Of a DNA stretch of 64,000 nt, positions 1-8,475 are shown piece after piece. The notes below the pieces were generated by a model that was not told the DNA's origin, did not search any database, and saw nothing but the letters and a program-made list of their open reading frames with translations. The position numbers and the translations under genes are program-made. How positions within the stretch are numbered: the first letter of the stretch is position 1; every line of letters starts with the position of its first letter. Source of the DNA: Streptomyces sp. NBC_01549 (lineage in GTDB: Bacteria; Actinomycetota; Actinomycetes; Streptomycetales; Streptomycetaceae); assembly GCF_026339955.1 (NCBI RefSeq), contig NZ_JAPEPW010000003.1:310001-374000 (forward strand), in the 5' to 3' direction.

Positions 1-25
1 ACAGTCTCACTCACTGAAAGAATCA

Positions 26-43
26 GTGCGGGCGAGCCCGCAC
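26..43. promoter_or_regulatory. Perfect hairpin just upstream of plsC-like gene
   Basis: GTGCGGGC and GCCCGCAC form a perfect 8-bp stem with only two bases between the arms. It ends directly before the ribosome binding site GGAAGGAAG (about 45-53) of the next gene. It could be the terminator of a gene left of the window, a protein-binding palindrome, or an mRNA structure affecting initiation. The sequence alone does not decide between these. Confidence 0.45.
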
Positions 44-56
44 CGGAAGGAAGCGG

Positions 57-779
57 ATGCCTGCGACGATGCGCGACCGTTTCACGTCACGCTCTCACGC
101 CGCGGCGCGTTTCGTCGCGCAGCGGGGGCTGTTGAAGCCCGTCGTCTGGAGCGTGACCAGCGTCACGGTACTGGGGCGCGAGCGCTTGGAGAACGTCGAG
201 GACGCCTATGTCGTCGTCGCCAATCACAGCTCGCACCTCGACACACCGCTCATCATGGGCGCGCTGCCCCGCCGATTGGCGCGCTACCTCGCGGTGGGAG
301 CCGCCGCCGACTACTTCTTCGACGTGTGGCGGCGGCGCGGCCTCACGGCTCTCTTCTTCAACGCCTTCCCGGTCGACCGCAGCGGAGCGAACACGCGCGG
401 AGTGAGCGCCAAGGCTTTGCTGAACCGGGGAGTGCCGCTCCTGATCTTTCCCGAAGGTACCCGCTCGCGCGACGGATCGCTCGGGGCGTTCAAGCCGGGG
501 GTGGCGGCGCTCGCCTCGTCGGCCGAGGTGCCGGTGCTCCCCGTCGCGGTCATCGGCGCGCATGCGGCGCATCCTCGCGGATCGAATTGGCCGAAACCGG
601 GCCGCCTGCCGGTCGGGGTTGTCTTCGGCGAACCGCTCACTGCCCATCCCGGGGAGTTGAGGAGCGACTTCACCGAACGCATCCGCTCGGCGATCGTCGC
701 CCTGGCCGAGGAGCACTCCGACCATATCCTCGGCTCGAATACCACCTCCCGTCGTGTACTTGAAGGAGACCGTTCGTGA
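57..779 (+). CDS. 1-acyl-sn-glycerol-3-phosphate acyltransferase-like protein (PlsC family)
   Basis: This 240-residue protein belongs to the PlsC/LPLAT acyltransferase family, which transfers an acyl chain to the sn-2 position of lysophosphatidate or a related glycerol phosphate at the membrane. The catalytic HX4D motif is visible as NHSSHLD (His57, Asp62) and the substrate-binding motif as FPEGTRS (131-137). The length is normal for the family. The ATG at 57 follows a good ribosome binding site, GGAAGGAAG. The stop codon overlaps the GTG start of the next gene (GTGA at 776-779), so the two are probably translationally coupled. Because that neighbour resembles alkyl-DHAP synthase, the acceptor may be an ether-linked lysolipid instead of ordinary lysophosphatidate; this is inference. 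Confidence 0.88.
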   Translation: MPATMRDRFTSRSHAAARFVAQRGLLKPVVWSVTSVTVLGRERLENVEDAYVVVANHSSHLDTPLIMGALPRRLARYLAVGAAADYFFDVWRRRGLTALFFNAFPVDRSGANTRGVSAKALLNRGVPLLIFPEGTRSRDGSLGAFKPGVAALASSAEVPVLPVAVIGAHAAHPRGSNWPKPGRLPVGVVFGEPLTAHPGELRSDFTERIRSAIVALAEEHSDHILGSNTTSRRVLEGDRS

Positions 780-2476
780 CCGAATCCCCCCGCCGCACCG
801 ACGCGATGCGCACCGGTGAGGTGAAACACATGAAGTGGTGGGGCTGGGGCGTAGAAGGCGTCGGCTTCCATCACGAGGACAAGCCCGGGTTCGCGCCGTT
901 CGTACAGAAGGCCGTCGGTCTCGACCTCTTGGCGGGAGAGCGCACCGAACGGCCCGACTTCTCGCAGTTGAAGGTGCCGGATTCGACGGCACCGGAGGAG
1001 TTCGTCACCGTCCTGAGCGGCATCGTCGGAGCAGAGAACACCGTCGTCGACGACCTGTCCCGGGTCGTCCACACGTACGGCAAGAGCCTGCGTGACCTGG
1101 TCCGGATCCGAGCCGGCGAGATCGCGCGCAGTCCCGATGTGATCGTCTACCCGGCCGACGAGGCGGAGGTGCAAAGCGTCGTCGACGCGGCCGTCGAGGC
1201 GGACGCCGTGATCATCCCCTTTGGGGGAGGCAGCAATATCGCGGGCAGCCTCGAACCGCACCCGGACGAGTCGCGGGTGGTCGTCTCGCTCGACCTCGGC
1301 CGCCTCAACCGGGTGCTGGAGATCGACGCCGACTCCGGCCTGGCGCGCATCCAGGCCGGAGCGCTGGGCCCCGATCTTGAGGCTCAACTCAACCGGGACG
1401 GCTGGACGATGGGGCACTTCCCCGACTCGTTCACCCACTCGACGCTCGGCGGGTGGGTCGCCACGCGCTCGTCCGGCATGCAGTCGGACAAGTACGGCGA
1501 CATCGCGGACATCGTCAAGGGACTGCGTGTCGTGCGGGCCGGTGGGGTCCTCGTGATCCGTGCCGTTCCGAGTGCGTCGACCGGGCCGAGCGTGCGGGAG
1601 ATGGTGGTGGGCTCGGAGGGGCGGCTCGGCGTCATCACCGAGGTCACGGTGCAGGTGCGCCGGCTCCCCGAGAAGCGTGCCATCTACGCCTACTTCTTCA
1701 AGAATCTCGACCACGGCCTCGCCGCGATGCAGGAGATCGCCGAGAGCGACGTCTCGCCCTCGGTCACCCGTATCTCGGACGCGCACGAGACGGGCTTCTC
1801 GCTGGCGACGGGCAAGGAGTCGAAGGGCATTCAGAAGAAGGCGCAGGCCGGCCTCATGGCGTATCTCAAGAGGCGTGGCTGGGACCTCGACGAGATGTGT
1901 CTCTCCTTCATCGGCTTCGAGGGCGGCGAGGCGCACGCGAAACGGCAGAAGTCGCTCGTCGACCGGATCGTGCGCAAGCATCACGGCATCGGCGTCGGCA
2001 AGGGCCCGGGTGCGCTCTACGACCAGAAGAAATTCGACACGCCGTACATCCGCGACTTCCTGCTCGACCGCGGTGCCGCCGGCGACGTGAGCGAGACCGC
2101 CGGTCCGTGGTCGAAGCTGCGTGGCATCCACGCGGCGGTCTACGAGGCGGCCGACCGTGCCTACGAGAAGATCGGCCACACGGGCTGGACGATGTCGCAC
2201 ATGTCGCACTCGTACCATTCTGGAGCCTGCCTCTACTTCACTTTCGCCTTCGTGTTCGGTGACGACCCGCTCGGCGAGTACGACACGGTCAAGCGCGCGA
2301 TCCAGCAGGCGTTCATCGACGCCGGCGGCACCATCTCGCACCACCACGGGGTGGGACTGGAGCACGCGCCGTGGCTGGAGGAGGACATCTCGGCGCAGGG
2401 CGTCGCGGTCATGGCGGGCCTCTTCGACGCTGCCGACCCGGGCGGCAACTTCAACCCGCGCAAGATCGTGGTCTGA
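776..2476 (+). CDS. FAD-binding oxidase, alkyldihydroxyacetonephosphate synthase-like
   Basis: This 566-residue flavoenzyme has a VAO/PCMH-type FAD domain and resembles eukaryotic alkyl-DHAP synthase (AGPS), which swaps the acyl chain of acyl-DHAP for a fatty alcohol to make the ether bond. Visible signatures are the FAD loop PFGGGSNIAGSLEP (about 143-156), the AGPS-like stretch GHFPDSFTHSTLGGWVATR (about 203-221) and the C-terminal histidine cluster SHHHGVGLEH (about 521-530), followed by a DPGGNFNPRK end typical of the fold. The GTG start overlaps the PlsC stop and is preceded by GAAGGAGA. With the PlsC-like partner it suggests a small ether-lipid operon. A related flavin oxidase such as a glycolate or D-lactate oxidase is less likely because of the His cluster and the AGPS-like central block. 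Confidence 0.85.
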   Translation: MTESPRRTDAMRTGEVKHMKWWGWGVEGVGFHHEDKPGFAPFVQKAVGLDLLAGERTERPDFSQLKVPDSTAPEEFVTVLSGIVGAENTVVDDLSRVVHTYGKSLRDLVRIRAGEIARSPDVIVYPADEAEVQSVVDAAVEADAVIIPFGGGSNIAGSLEPHPDESRVVVSLDLGRLNRVLEIDADSGLARIQAGALGPDLEAQLNRDGWTMGHFPDSFTHSTLGGWVATRSSGMQSDKYGDIADIVKGLRVVRAGGVLVIRAVPSASTGPSVREMVVGSEGRLGVITEVTVQVRRLPEKRAIYAYFFKNLDHGLAAMQEIAESDVSPSVTRISDAHETGFSLATGKESKGIQKKAQAGLMAYLKRRGWDLDEMCLSFIGFEGGEAHAKRQKSLVDRIVRKHHGIGVGKGPGALYDQKKFDTPYIRDFLLDRGAAGDVSETAGPWSKLRGIHAAVYEAADRAYEKIGHTGWTMSHMSHSYHSGACLYFTFAFVFGDDPLGEYDTVKRAIQQAFIDAGGTISHHHGVGLEHAPWLEEDISAQGVAVMAGLFDAADPGGNFNPRKIVV

Positions 2477-2945
2477 GCGCCGCAAGGTCTGCCGGGGCCT
2501 TGTCAACCGCCCGCTTCGCCGTCCGGGACCGCATCACCGGCGTCACCACCCTGCCCACGGCAGCCTGAGCCAAGACCAGTCACCCGGCCCCACCACACCC
2601 TGGCGCACCCATCAGCCAGACACCCCCAGTCAACTTGGCAACGCCCTGTTGAACCCATGGTCGATAGAAGCGCCACACAGGCACTGCAAGCTTCACAACA
2701 ACATCTATACCCTCAGTGTATGGTCAGGAGCATGCCAGGCGGCGCTCTTGGTCGCCGGCTGCTGCATGCCTCGATGCGCACAAGGTGAGCTGCTGTACAG
2801 CGTGGCCTGTGGGCCAGAAGCCTCAGGCATCGGTCCTTCACACTGTCCTGCACACTGTCCTGGCGGGCACACCTTGGGTGGCTTGTCACCCCACGGCCCA
2901 GGGGCTTGGCCGTCGGCGCTCCGCGCCCAGCACGAGAGGATGCCA
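2477..2945. other. Intergenic region upstream of ABC permease
   Basis: No convincing gene is visible. The reading frame of the downstream permease stays open through this stretch, but its translation is low-complexity and lacks a ribosome binding site until 2934. The stretch holds a 12-bp tandem repeat (2839-2862) that may be a regulator site, and presumably the permease promoter. Confidence 0.5.
2839..2862. repeat. Tandem 12-bp direct repeat CACACTGTCCTG x2
   Basis: CACACTGTCCTG occurs twice without spacing, about 80 bp before the start of the FtsX-type permease. The spacing of about one helical turn is compatible with a regulator bound to direct repeats, but no regulator gene sits next to it. 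Confidence 0.5.
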
Positions 2946-5330
2946 GTGAACCCACGCCGGCAGAACGCACGACAGACTGCCCCCCCATCAGCTCCGAGTC
3001 GTCGACGGCGATTCGGAAGTCTTCGTGCTCTCAGTTTCGGAGCACGGCTCGCCGTGACCGGCGGCCGGGACGGCTTGGTGCGCACCGTCCTGATGGCCGC
3101 AGGCATCGGACTGGGGGTCGCCCTGCTGCTGGTGGCCTCGTGCGTGCCCACCGCCAGATACCACCGTGACGAACGGATTCACCACCGGATCGACACCAAT
3201 CTCGACGACCGGGTCATCACGCCCTCGCGCAGGACAGTGCTGGTCAGTGATATCGACACCGTGTTCCGAGGCAGGGAAATCCGGGGAAGGATGCTGGAAC
3301 CCGAGGGGCCTGCGGCGCCGCTGCCTCCCGGAGTCACCCGTTTTCCGCGTGCTGGGGAGATGGTCGTGTCGCCGGCGCTCCGGAAGCTGTTGGCCGCGCC
3401 CGGGACTGACTTGCTGCGCGAGCGCCTCGACCATCCCATCACGGGCGAAGTCGCAGATGGGGGCCTGCTCGGACCCGGCGAGTACGTCTTCTACTTGGGC
3501 GGCGAGCACATGGCGGACGGTGTCGCAGGAGCTCGTCGGCTGGACCACTTCGGCAAGGTCTACTCGGAGAAACCTCTCGCCCCCGAGCTCGTGCTGCTGA
3601 GCGTGGTCGGCATAGTCGTACTGCTCGCACCGGTCGCGGTGTTCATCGCCGCAGCCGTCCGGTTCGGCGGCGAACACCGCGACCGGCGGCTGGCCGCGCT
3701 ACGGTTGGTAGGCGCGGACCGTCGGATGACAGCCCGTATCGCCGCAGGTGAGACGCTGGCCAGCGCGCTGATCGGCGTCGTTCTGGGCGCAGTCCTGTTC
3801 ATGATCGGCCGCCAGTTCATCGAGCTGGTGGACCTGCAGGGGCTCAGTGTGTTCACTGTGGATCTCACCCCGGAACCTGTCCTGGCGGCGCTCACGGTGG
3901 CCGGCGTAGTTGGGTTGTCTCTCGCCGTCACGAGGCTGGCGATGAACGGGGTGGCTGTCGAACCCCTCGGGGTGGTTCGCCATTCCGGTGGTGCCAGGAG
4001 ACGGCTGTGGTGGCGCATCGCCGTGCCCGTACTCGGCCTGCTTCTGCTCCGAACATCCGTGGGGGACGGATCTGACATACCCGACGCCACCAGCATCGTC
4101 CTGGTCGTTGTCGGAATGCTGGCGTTGCTCATCGGCGTGACCGCCGTTCTGCCCTGGATCCTGGATCAGCTCACCAGGGTGTCCGGCGGATTCGGTCCCC
4201 TCTCCTGGCAACTGGCCGTCCGTCGACTGCAGCTGAGTGGCGAAGCCTCCACCCGCTCGGTCAACGGGATCGTGGTCGCTGTGGCCGGTGCCATAGCACT
4301 GCAGACCCTCTTCACCGGCATCGCGCACGGCCAGAACCGCGACAGCCGGGCAGCTGGCAACAGTCCTACGTCGAGCACGCACATCGGCGTCGCCCGTCTC
4401 GACGACGGCAAGGGGCACGCAGAGCGATATGCCTCAGTGTTCTCCTCAACGCCCGGCGTTCAACAAGCGATCGGTTACGCGGAGTTGTCGGTGAGCGCAC
4501 CCGACGACGGTGTCCCGGAGACGGTCCGCGTCGCCGGATGCGCCCAACTGAGGCTGCTTGCCTCGCTCCCCACCTGCACGGACGGGGACGCCTTCGCCGT
4601 CACCCCCCACGGTGCGGACGGTGCCGCCGACACGACCGTATGGACGTCGGGCAGGACGATGCGCGTGGACCTGAACGGCCCCCTGTGGAAGGTGCCACAC
4701 ATCACCACCTCCGCCGAGGCCAAGAGCAGCAGTCTGCAAGGCGAGTTCCCCGAGGAGATGCTGCTCGCCACCCCCCAGGCAGCCGGCTCCACGGCGATGA
4801 CACACGCTGTCAGCACCATCAGCATCACGTACTCGGCGTTCAGCGATGACATCCAAGACCGGCTTCGCACGACAGCCGCCGAGCTGGACCCTTCCTTCAC
4901 CATCGATTTCCCCACACAGGCGAAGAGCGACACGGCCCTCGACGGGATCAGGCGCGCCCTGTTGGCCGGCGTGACCGCCGTCCTGCTGCTGATCGCGGCA
5001 AGCATGCTGCTCGGGGCCCTCGAACAAGTCCGGGACCGCAAACGCGTCCTGGCCGTACTCGTCGCCTTCGGCACCCCGCGGCGCACCCTCAGCCGCTCGA
5101 TCCTCTGGCAGACCGCATTGCCAGTCGCGATGGGACTACTCGTCGCAGGGCTGGTGGGAACCACCCTCGGTAGCGCACTGCTCAGTCTCATCGGCAAGAC
5201 AGCGGTGTACGACTGGAGCAGTATGCTGGCGATAGCCGGCATCGGCGCTGTCGCCAGCGTTGCGGTGACCATGCTGACACTCCCCACACTCTGGCGGTCC
5301 TCGTACCCACAGAACCTCCGCTACGAGTGA
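2946..5330 (+). CDS. FtsX-type ABC transporter permease
   Basis: This protein of about 794 residues has the layout of MacB/FtsX-type permeases: an N-terminal membrane segment (MAAGIGLGVALLLVAS), a large extracytoplasmic domain, three helices, a second long extracytoplasmic domain (about 490-640) and three C-terminal helices. About ten hydrophobic segments are visible. Two FtsX cores are present, around VVGIVVLLAPVAVFIAAAV and VTAVLLLIAASMLLGALEQ. Such permeases often export lipids or antimicrobials or act with a two-component sensor. I chose GTG 2946 because GAGAGGA lies five bases upstream; ATG 2940 would overlap that site. No ATPase gene is adjacent on either side, which is unusual, so the partner must be elsewhere or lost. 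Confidence 0.82.
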   Translation: MNPRRQNARQTAPPSAPSRRRRFGSLRALSFGARLAVTGGRDGLVRTVLMAAGIGLGVALLLVASCVPTARYHRDERIHHRIDTNLDDRVITPSRRTVLVSDIDTVFRGREIRGRMLEPEGPAAPLPPGVTRFPRAGEMVVSPALRKLLAAPGTDLLRERLDHPITGEVADGGLLGPGEYVFYLGGEHMADGVAGARRLDHFGKVYSEKPLAPELVLLSVVGIVVLLAPVAVFIAAAVRFGGEHRDRRLAALRLVGADRRMTARIAAGETLASALIGVVLGAVLFMIGRQFIELVDLQGLSVFTVDLTPEPVLAALTVAGVVGLSLAVTRLAMNGVAVEPLGVVRHSGGARRRLWWRIAVPVLGLLLLRTSVGDGSDIPDATSIVLVVVGMLALLIGVTAVLPWILDQLTRVSGGFGPLSWQLAVRRLQLSGEASTRSVNGIVVAVAGAIALQTLFTGIAHGQNRDSRAAGNSPTSSTHIGVARLDDGKGHAERYASVFSSTPGVQQAIGYAELSVSAPDDGVPETVRVAGCAQLRLLASLPTCTDGDAFAVTPHGADGAADTTVWTSGRTMRVDLNGPLWKVPHITTSAEAKSSSLQGEFPEEMLLATPQAAGSTAMTHAVSTISITYSAFSDDIQDRLRTTAAELDPSFTIDFPTQAKSDTALDGIRRALLAGVTAVLLLIAASMLLGALEQVRDRKRVLAVLVAFGTPRRTLSRSILWQTALPVAMGLLVAGLVGTTLGSALLSLIGKTAVYDWSSMLAIAGIGAVASVAVTMLTLPTLWRSSYPQNLRYE

Positions 5331-6067
5331 GCGATCTCCATCCCCGGCAGGGGGATCCGCGGCGGCGCGGCGCAGCGAATCGTCCGGCAGGCTCGGTAAG
5401 CCGCGCCACCAGTACCAAAGCTCTGCCATCTCTCGAACGATCAGCAGCAGGCCGGGTAGACGGCAGGGCGTCTCGCTTCGGAAGGCAGGCCATCCGATCC
5501 CCTGCCGACCCGTCACTTCACCCGACTTGTCTGCCACGAAGGCCATGCCGCCCCCGCATACAGGGAGTTGAACTTGCATCAACTCAAGAACGACGGTCCC
5601 CGCTGCCGGTGGTCGCATCTGCGATGACCAACGGTGGGTTCGAGAGCGGAACCACACTGTTCACACTGTCGACAACGACCTCCGGCGTCCGCTCCGACAA
5701 TGGCGGGGGTGAGATCGCTTGCGCTGGCCCGCACTTCAGCGGCTGGACGGGTACGGCTTCTTGCACATCGGCAATGCCACCAAGTCGGGCACAGTCCTTG
5801 CGGCTTGCAAGGCGTCGCTCAGCCCTGTGGCTGCATATCGGCGTCGCCGAGAGTCGTAGCACCGCCTTCGACACGATGGCCACCAAGGCAGTTGATCGGA
5901 CCACCACGGCCAAAACCTACAACGGCAGTCCCTTGTAGACTGTCGCGGCCAATTTCTGGGGTAGAGGTGGCGCAGTTCGATGCGTGCGTCGTGGGTGGTG
6001 AACTGCCAGTTCACCTGACGCTGTGTGAGTACCTGGCCTTGAGTCAAGGCCCCAGAGGCCAAAGCCC
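5331..6067. other. Decayed intergenic region
   Basis: No intact gene is seen. A plus-strand stretch around 5620-5760 translates to NGGFESG...W with small polar residues, which looks like the start of a secreted carbohydrate-binding module, but it loses frame and has no start. A transposase-like tail lies at 5950-6020 on the minus strand. The region looks like debris of at least two former genes. Confidence 0.35.
5950..6020 (-). mobile_element. Possible IS630-type transposase C-terminal remnant
   Basis: The minus strand reads VNWQFTTHDARIELRHLYP, which resembles the C-terminus of IS630-family transposases (WxFTxxDARxKLxxLYP). Only about 20 residues remain, with no catalytic residues and no clear terminal repeats. 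The assignment rests on this short resemblance alone. Confidence 0.28.
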
Positions 6068-6793
6068 CTATGTGTCGGACTCGGGCGTGCCTCCCGACAC
6101 GGTGTTCTCATCGCGGAACCCGATCTTGCGGTGGGTCCCGTCGCAGAGTGGCTTGTTGTCTGAGTGGCCGCAGCGGCACAGCGTCATCCTGATGCGGGTC
6201 TCCAGTGGCTGACCGTCCGCCCTGAACACAGGCACTCCGCCAGTGACCCACAACGCGCTGGCCTGACCGTTCTCCTCCTCGAGGACCGAGATCGCCTGCG
6301 GAAGGTCGGGCTCGATCGGGTTGCCGTCGCGCTGAAGGGCGTAGCTGTACGACCCGGACGGGCAGTCGCCGATCCGTCCCATGACGTTGGAACGTACGTC
6401 GCTGTCGTCGGTGTCAGCGAGCATCTCGGCGATCGGCCTGGTGCGGCCGATGCAGAAGGCGGCGTGGATGCACAGCTCGCCGACTCGCTTGGCTGAGATG
6501 CCCACTCCGTCGTGAACGTGCTGCACTTCCTCGTAGGGACGGACATCCGCCGACTCCGTGCCGTCGAAGCCGATCACGGCGTGAGTCCCGTCGCAGAACG
6601 GCTTCGAGCCCGAGCGTCCGCAGCGGCACAGCACGTAGATTTCCTCGGTCTGGAGGGTCTCACGTGTTTCCCAGCCCAGTGAATCGTCTTGCTCGGACAC
6701 GATCTTGCGTTTGCGTCTCAGCGGGATCCGCCCGTAGACCACGTACGGGCCATTGTCGAGTACGACGATCCGGCGCCGCTCGTCGCCGCTCAC
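6068..6793 (-). CDS. Iron-sulfur protein with two CDGSH motifs and a divergent 4Fe-4S segment
   Basis: This 241-residue protein carries two CDGSH-type 2Fe-2S motifs, CRCGRSGSKPFCDGTH (Cys56, Cys58, Cys67, His71) and CRCGHSDNKPLCDGTH (Cys206, Cys208, Cys217, His221). Between them lies a segment with Cys108, Cys114 and Cys144 (CPSG) that looks like the divergent 4Fe-4S mono-cluster domain often paired with CDGSH domains. It could therefore bind up to three clusters and act as an electron carrier or redox sensor in the cytoplasm. Its GTG start overlaps the stop of the upstream ferritin-like gene (GTGA at 6793-6790), so the two are almost certainly co-translated. The partner gives the best clue to its job: an iron or redox reaction. 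Confidence 0.85.
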   Translation of the reverse strand: MSGDERRRIVVLDNGPYVVYGRIPLRRKRKIVSEQDDSLGWETRETLQTEEIYVLCRCGRSGSKPFCDGTHAVIGFDGTESADVRPYEEVQHVHDGVGISAKRVGELCIHAAFCIGRTRPIAEMLADTDDSDVRSNVMGRIGDCPSGSYSYALQRDGNPIEPDLPQAISVLEEENGQASALWVTGGVPVFRADGQPLETRIRMTLCRCGHSDNKPLCDGTHRKIGFRDENTVSGGTPESDT

Positions 6794-7860
6794 CGGCGGG
6801 ACTCGGGGGCGACGTACTCGAAAGTCGGGCCGGCTGTGGTGCCGTCCGCGTCGGGCATCTCCATCAGGCCCTGCGCCTGCGCCTTGAGCGCATACATCAT
6901 GCCGGTCGCGGCCCCGAGCGATTTCGGACTGCCGTTGAAGGCCTGATCCAGGAGATGGAGCAGTCCGCAGTACGTCCGGTTGAACTCCTCCTGGGCGGTA
7001 CGGATCGGACTGCCCACAGGGTGATCCGCCATGCGCTGATTGGGGCGCATCGGGCGGACGTCGGCGAGGTCGACCGCGACCGCTGCACCCGTGGGGCCGG
7101 ACTGCGGCGTGTCACCGCGCCGGTATCGCCGGCCCAACTTGAGCTCCTGGAAGCGGTAGTAGTGCGAGACCTCGTCGCGCTCGGGGTGGAAGATGTCCTG
7201 GTCGCCGTCCCAGACTTCGCCGCGTGCCGTACCTTCGCCCTGCTCGACGATTTCCTCCAGCGCCGTCAAAGCCGAGGCGAGATCGGTGATCGCAGCCAGT
7301 TGTCCGCCGGTGTGGAGGAAGGGACCGGCGGTGACCTGGCGAGCAGGGTCACCGCAGAAGACCTCCCGCTCGCCGATTTCGGCGCACAGGTGACGCAGTC
7401 CTTCCTCTATCGCGTCGTAGAACTGCCCGATCGTCTCGTAGTTGTCGCCCTCGGCCGGAGCACCAGGCAGCGCCGGCTGTTCGAGGCGGAGAAACATCTC
7501 CAGTGCCTTCGCGCCGTACGGGACGAGTGACAACTCCAGGGAGCGGTCGCCGTGCGGCAGGGACCGGGGGTGGCGAGGCAGCATCTGCGGCGTGTCCAGG
7601 CGAGGCTGCCCGCCGACCGCGTTGAGGAGGTTCGCCGCCAGCGACAGGTGGATCATCTCCTCGACGAAGACGCCGGCTATCACCTGAACGGCATCCGGGT
7701 TCCGCGACGGTTCGAGCGAGTAGAGCGCGCAGAGATACGGCGGCAAAGTGGCGTGTTCCAGTTCGATCGCCCACTGCAGATGCTCCCGAAGGCTTTCGAG
7801 CGTGGCGATCCTTGCCGTCGAAGGCACCTCGGCGATCCCGAGCTGTTCCGGGTGATTCAT
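6790..7860 (-). CDS. Ferritin-like protein (iminophenylpyruvate dimer synthase/VioB-like domain)
   Basis: This 356-residue protein has a ferritin-like four-helix core. HLQWAIELEHATLPPYLCALYSL (about 26-48, Glu34 and His35 in ELEHA) and the second-helix block VEEMIHLSLAANLLNAVGG are the family's metal-ligand helices, and a matching third block (DEVSHYYRFQEL) is visible. The domain is named after VioB-type iminophenylpyruvate dimer synthases of violacein-like pathways, but most actinobacterial members have no known product. I chose ATG 7860; upstream codons are arginine-rich and look non-coding. There are no tryptophan-dimerisation genes nearby, so a violacein-like pathway is not supported. Pairing with the CDGSH protein suggests a di-iron enzyme with its own electron donor (inference). 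Confidence 0.82.
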   Translation of the reverse strand: MNHPEQLGIAEVPSTARIATLESLREHLQWAIELEHATLPPYLCALYSLEPSRNPDAVQVIAGVFVEEMIHLSLAANLLNAVGGQPRLDTPQMLPRHPRSLPHGDRSLELSLVPYGAKALEMFLRLEQPALPGAPAEGDNYETIGQFYDAIEEGLRHLCAEIGEREVFCGDPARQVTAGPFLHTGGQLAAITDLASALTALEEIVEQGEGTARGEVWDGDQDIFHPERDEVSHYYRFQELKLGRRYRRGDTPQSGPTGAAVAVDLADVRPMRPNQRMADHPVGSPIRTAQEEFNRTYCGLLHLLDQAFNGSPKSLGAATGMMYALKAQAQGLMEMPDADGTTAGPTFEYVAPESRR

Positions 7861-8068
7861 GGATGGTCTCACTTCAGCTGTCGAGGGGGACGGGCAAGCA
7901 CGTCGGCGTGCAAGAAGCGTTGCCGCGCGGTGATGACGGCAGGGACACCGTTCCGCCTGCCGCGGCACACGTTGCTGTCAGATCATCAACCAAGACCGCG
8001 CAGCCATACGATCTGTGACAACTCCTGAGGGGCCTCGCGTTTTCCGGACAGGCGTCTGACTGTCTATT

Positions 8069-8249
8069 TCACGCAGAGATTCGCAACTTCTCATACTCGG
8101 TGTGGACTTCGCACGGAGGGCGGTAAACCACGGCCGAATGGAGGCGTTTGCGATTGTACCGGAATTCGATGTAGCGGGTGATGTCCTACCGAGCGGCCTC
8201 GCGGGTCAGGTAAGTCGCACGCTTCCTCGCGGAACTCCGGTGAATACAT
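8069..8249 (-). mobile_element. Internally deleted IS3-family remnant
   Basis: The minus strand begins with ATG at 8249 and MYSPEFREEA, typical of an IS3 OrfA start. After a few codons it jumps to ITRYIEFRYNRKRLHSAV and PPCEVHTEYEKL, the typical C-terminus of OrfB. The whole middle (OrfA end, frameshift region and DDE core) is missing and a stop codon interrupts the join. It is a dead copy. The surrounding 7861-8475 gap holds no other gene that I can support. Confidence 0.6.
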
Positions 8250-8475
8250 GCTGGGTGGCGCCACTGCTTGCTTCTTCGTTTCCTGTTCAGGGCAACCCTA
8301 TTGGGTCCCTGTCCGGACAGCTTCGGGGCACCCCACGCACCCACGCCGCCCACCGGGCGGTCAGCCAGGGTGCGCAGCGGGCGGCGTGGCGGCTTGTTTC
8401 CAGCGGGCGGTCCGGCGCGGGGCGTCGCGGGCCGGGTCACGCGCCCACCGCACACACGGTCCATGCCCCGGGCGG

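Noticed and set aside
311..2506. Long minus-strand frame opposite the PlsC/AGPS pair
   Set aside because: His/Asp/Arg-rich translation typical of antisense of a high-GC gene; the plus strand has catalytic motifs.
2121..2945. N-terminal extension of the ABC permease
   Set aside because: The extension overlaps the AGPS gene and reads as Ser/Arg/Thr-rich sequence. The ribosome site at 2934-2940 sets a later start.
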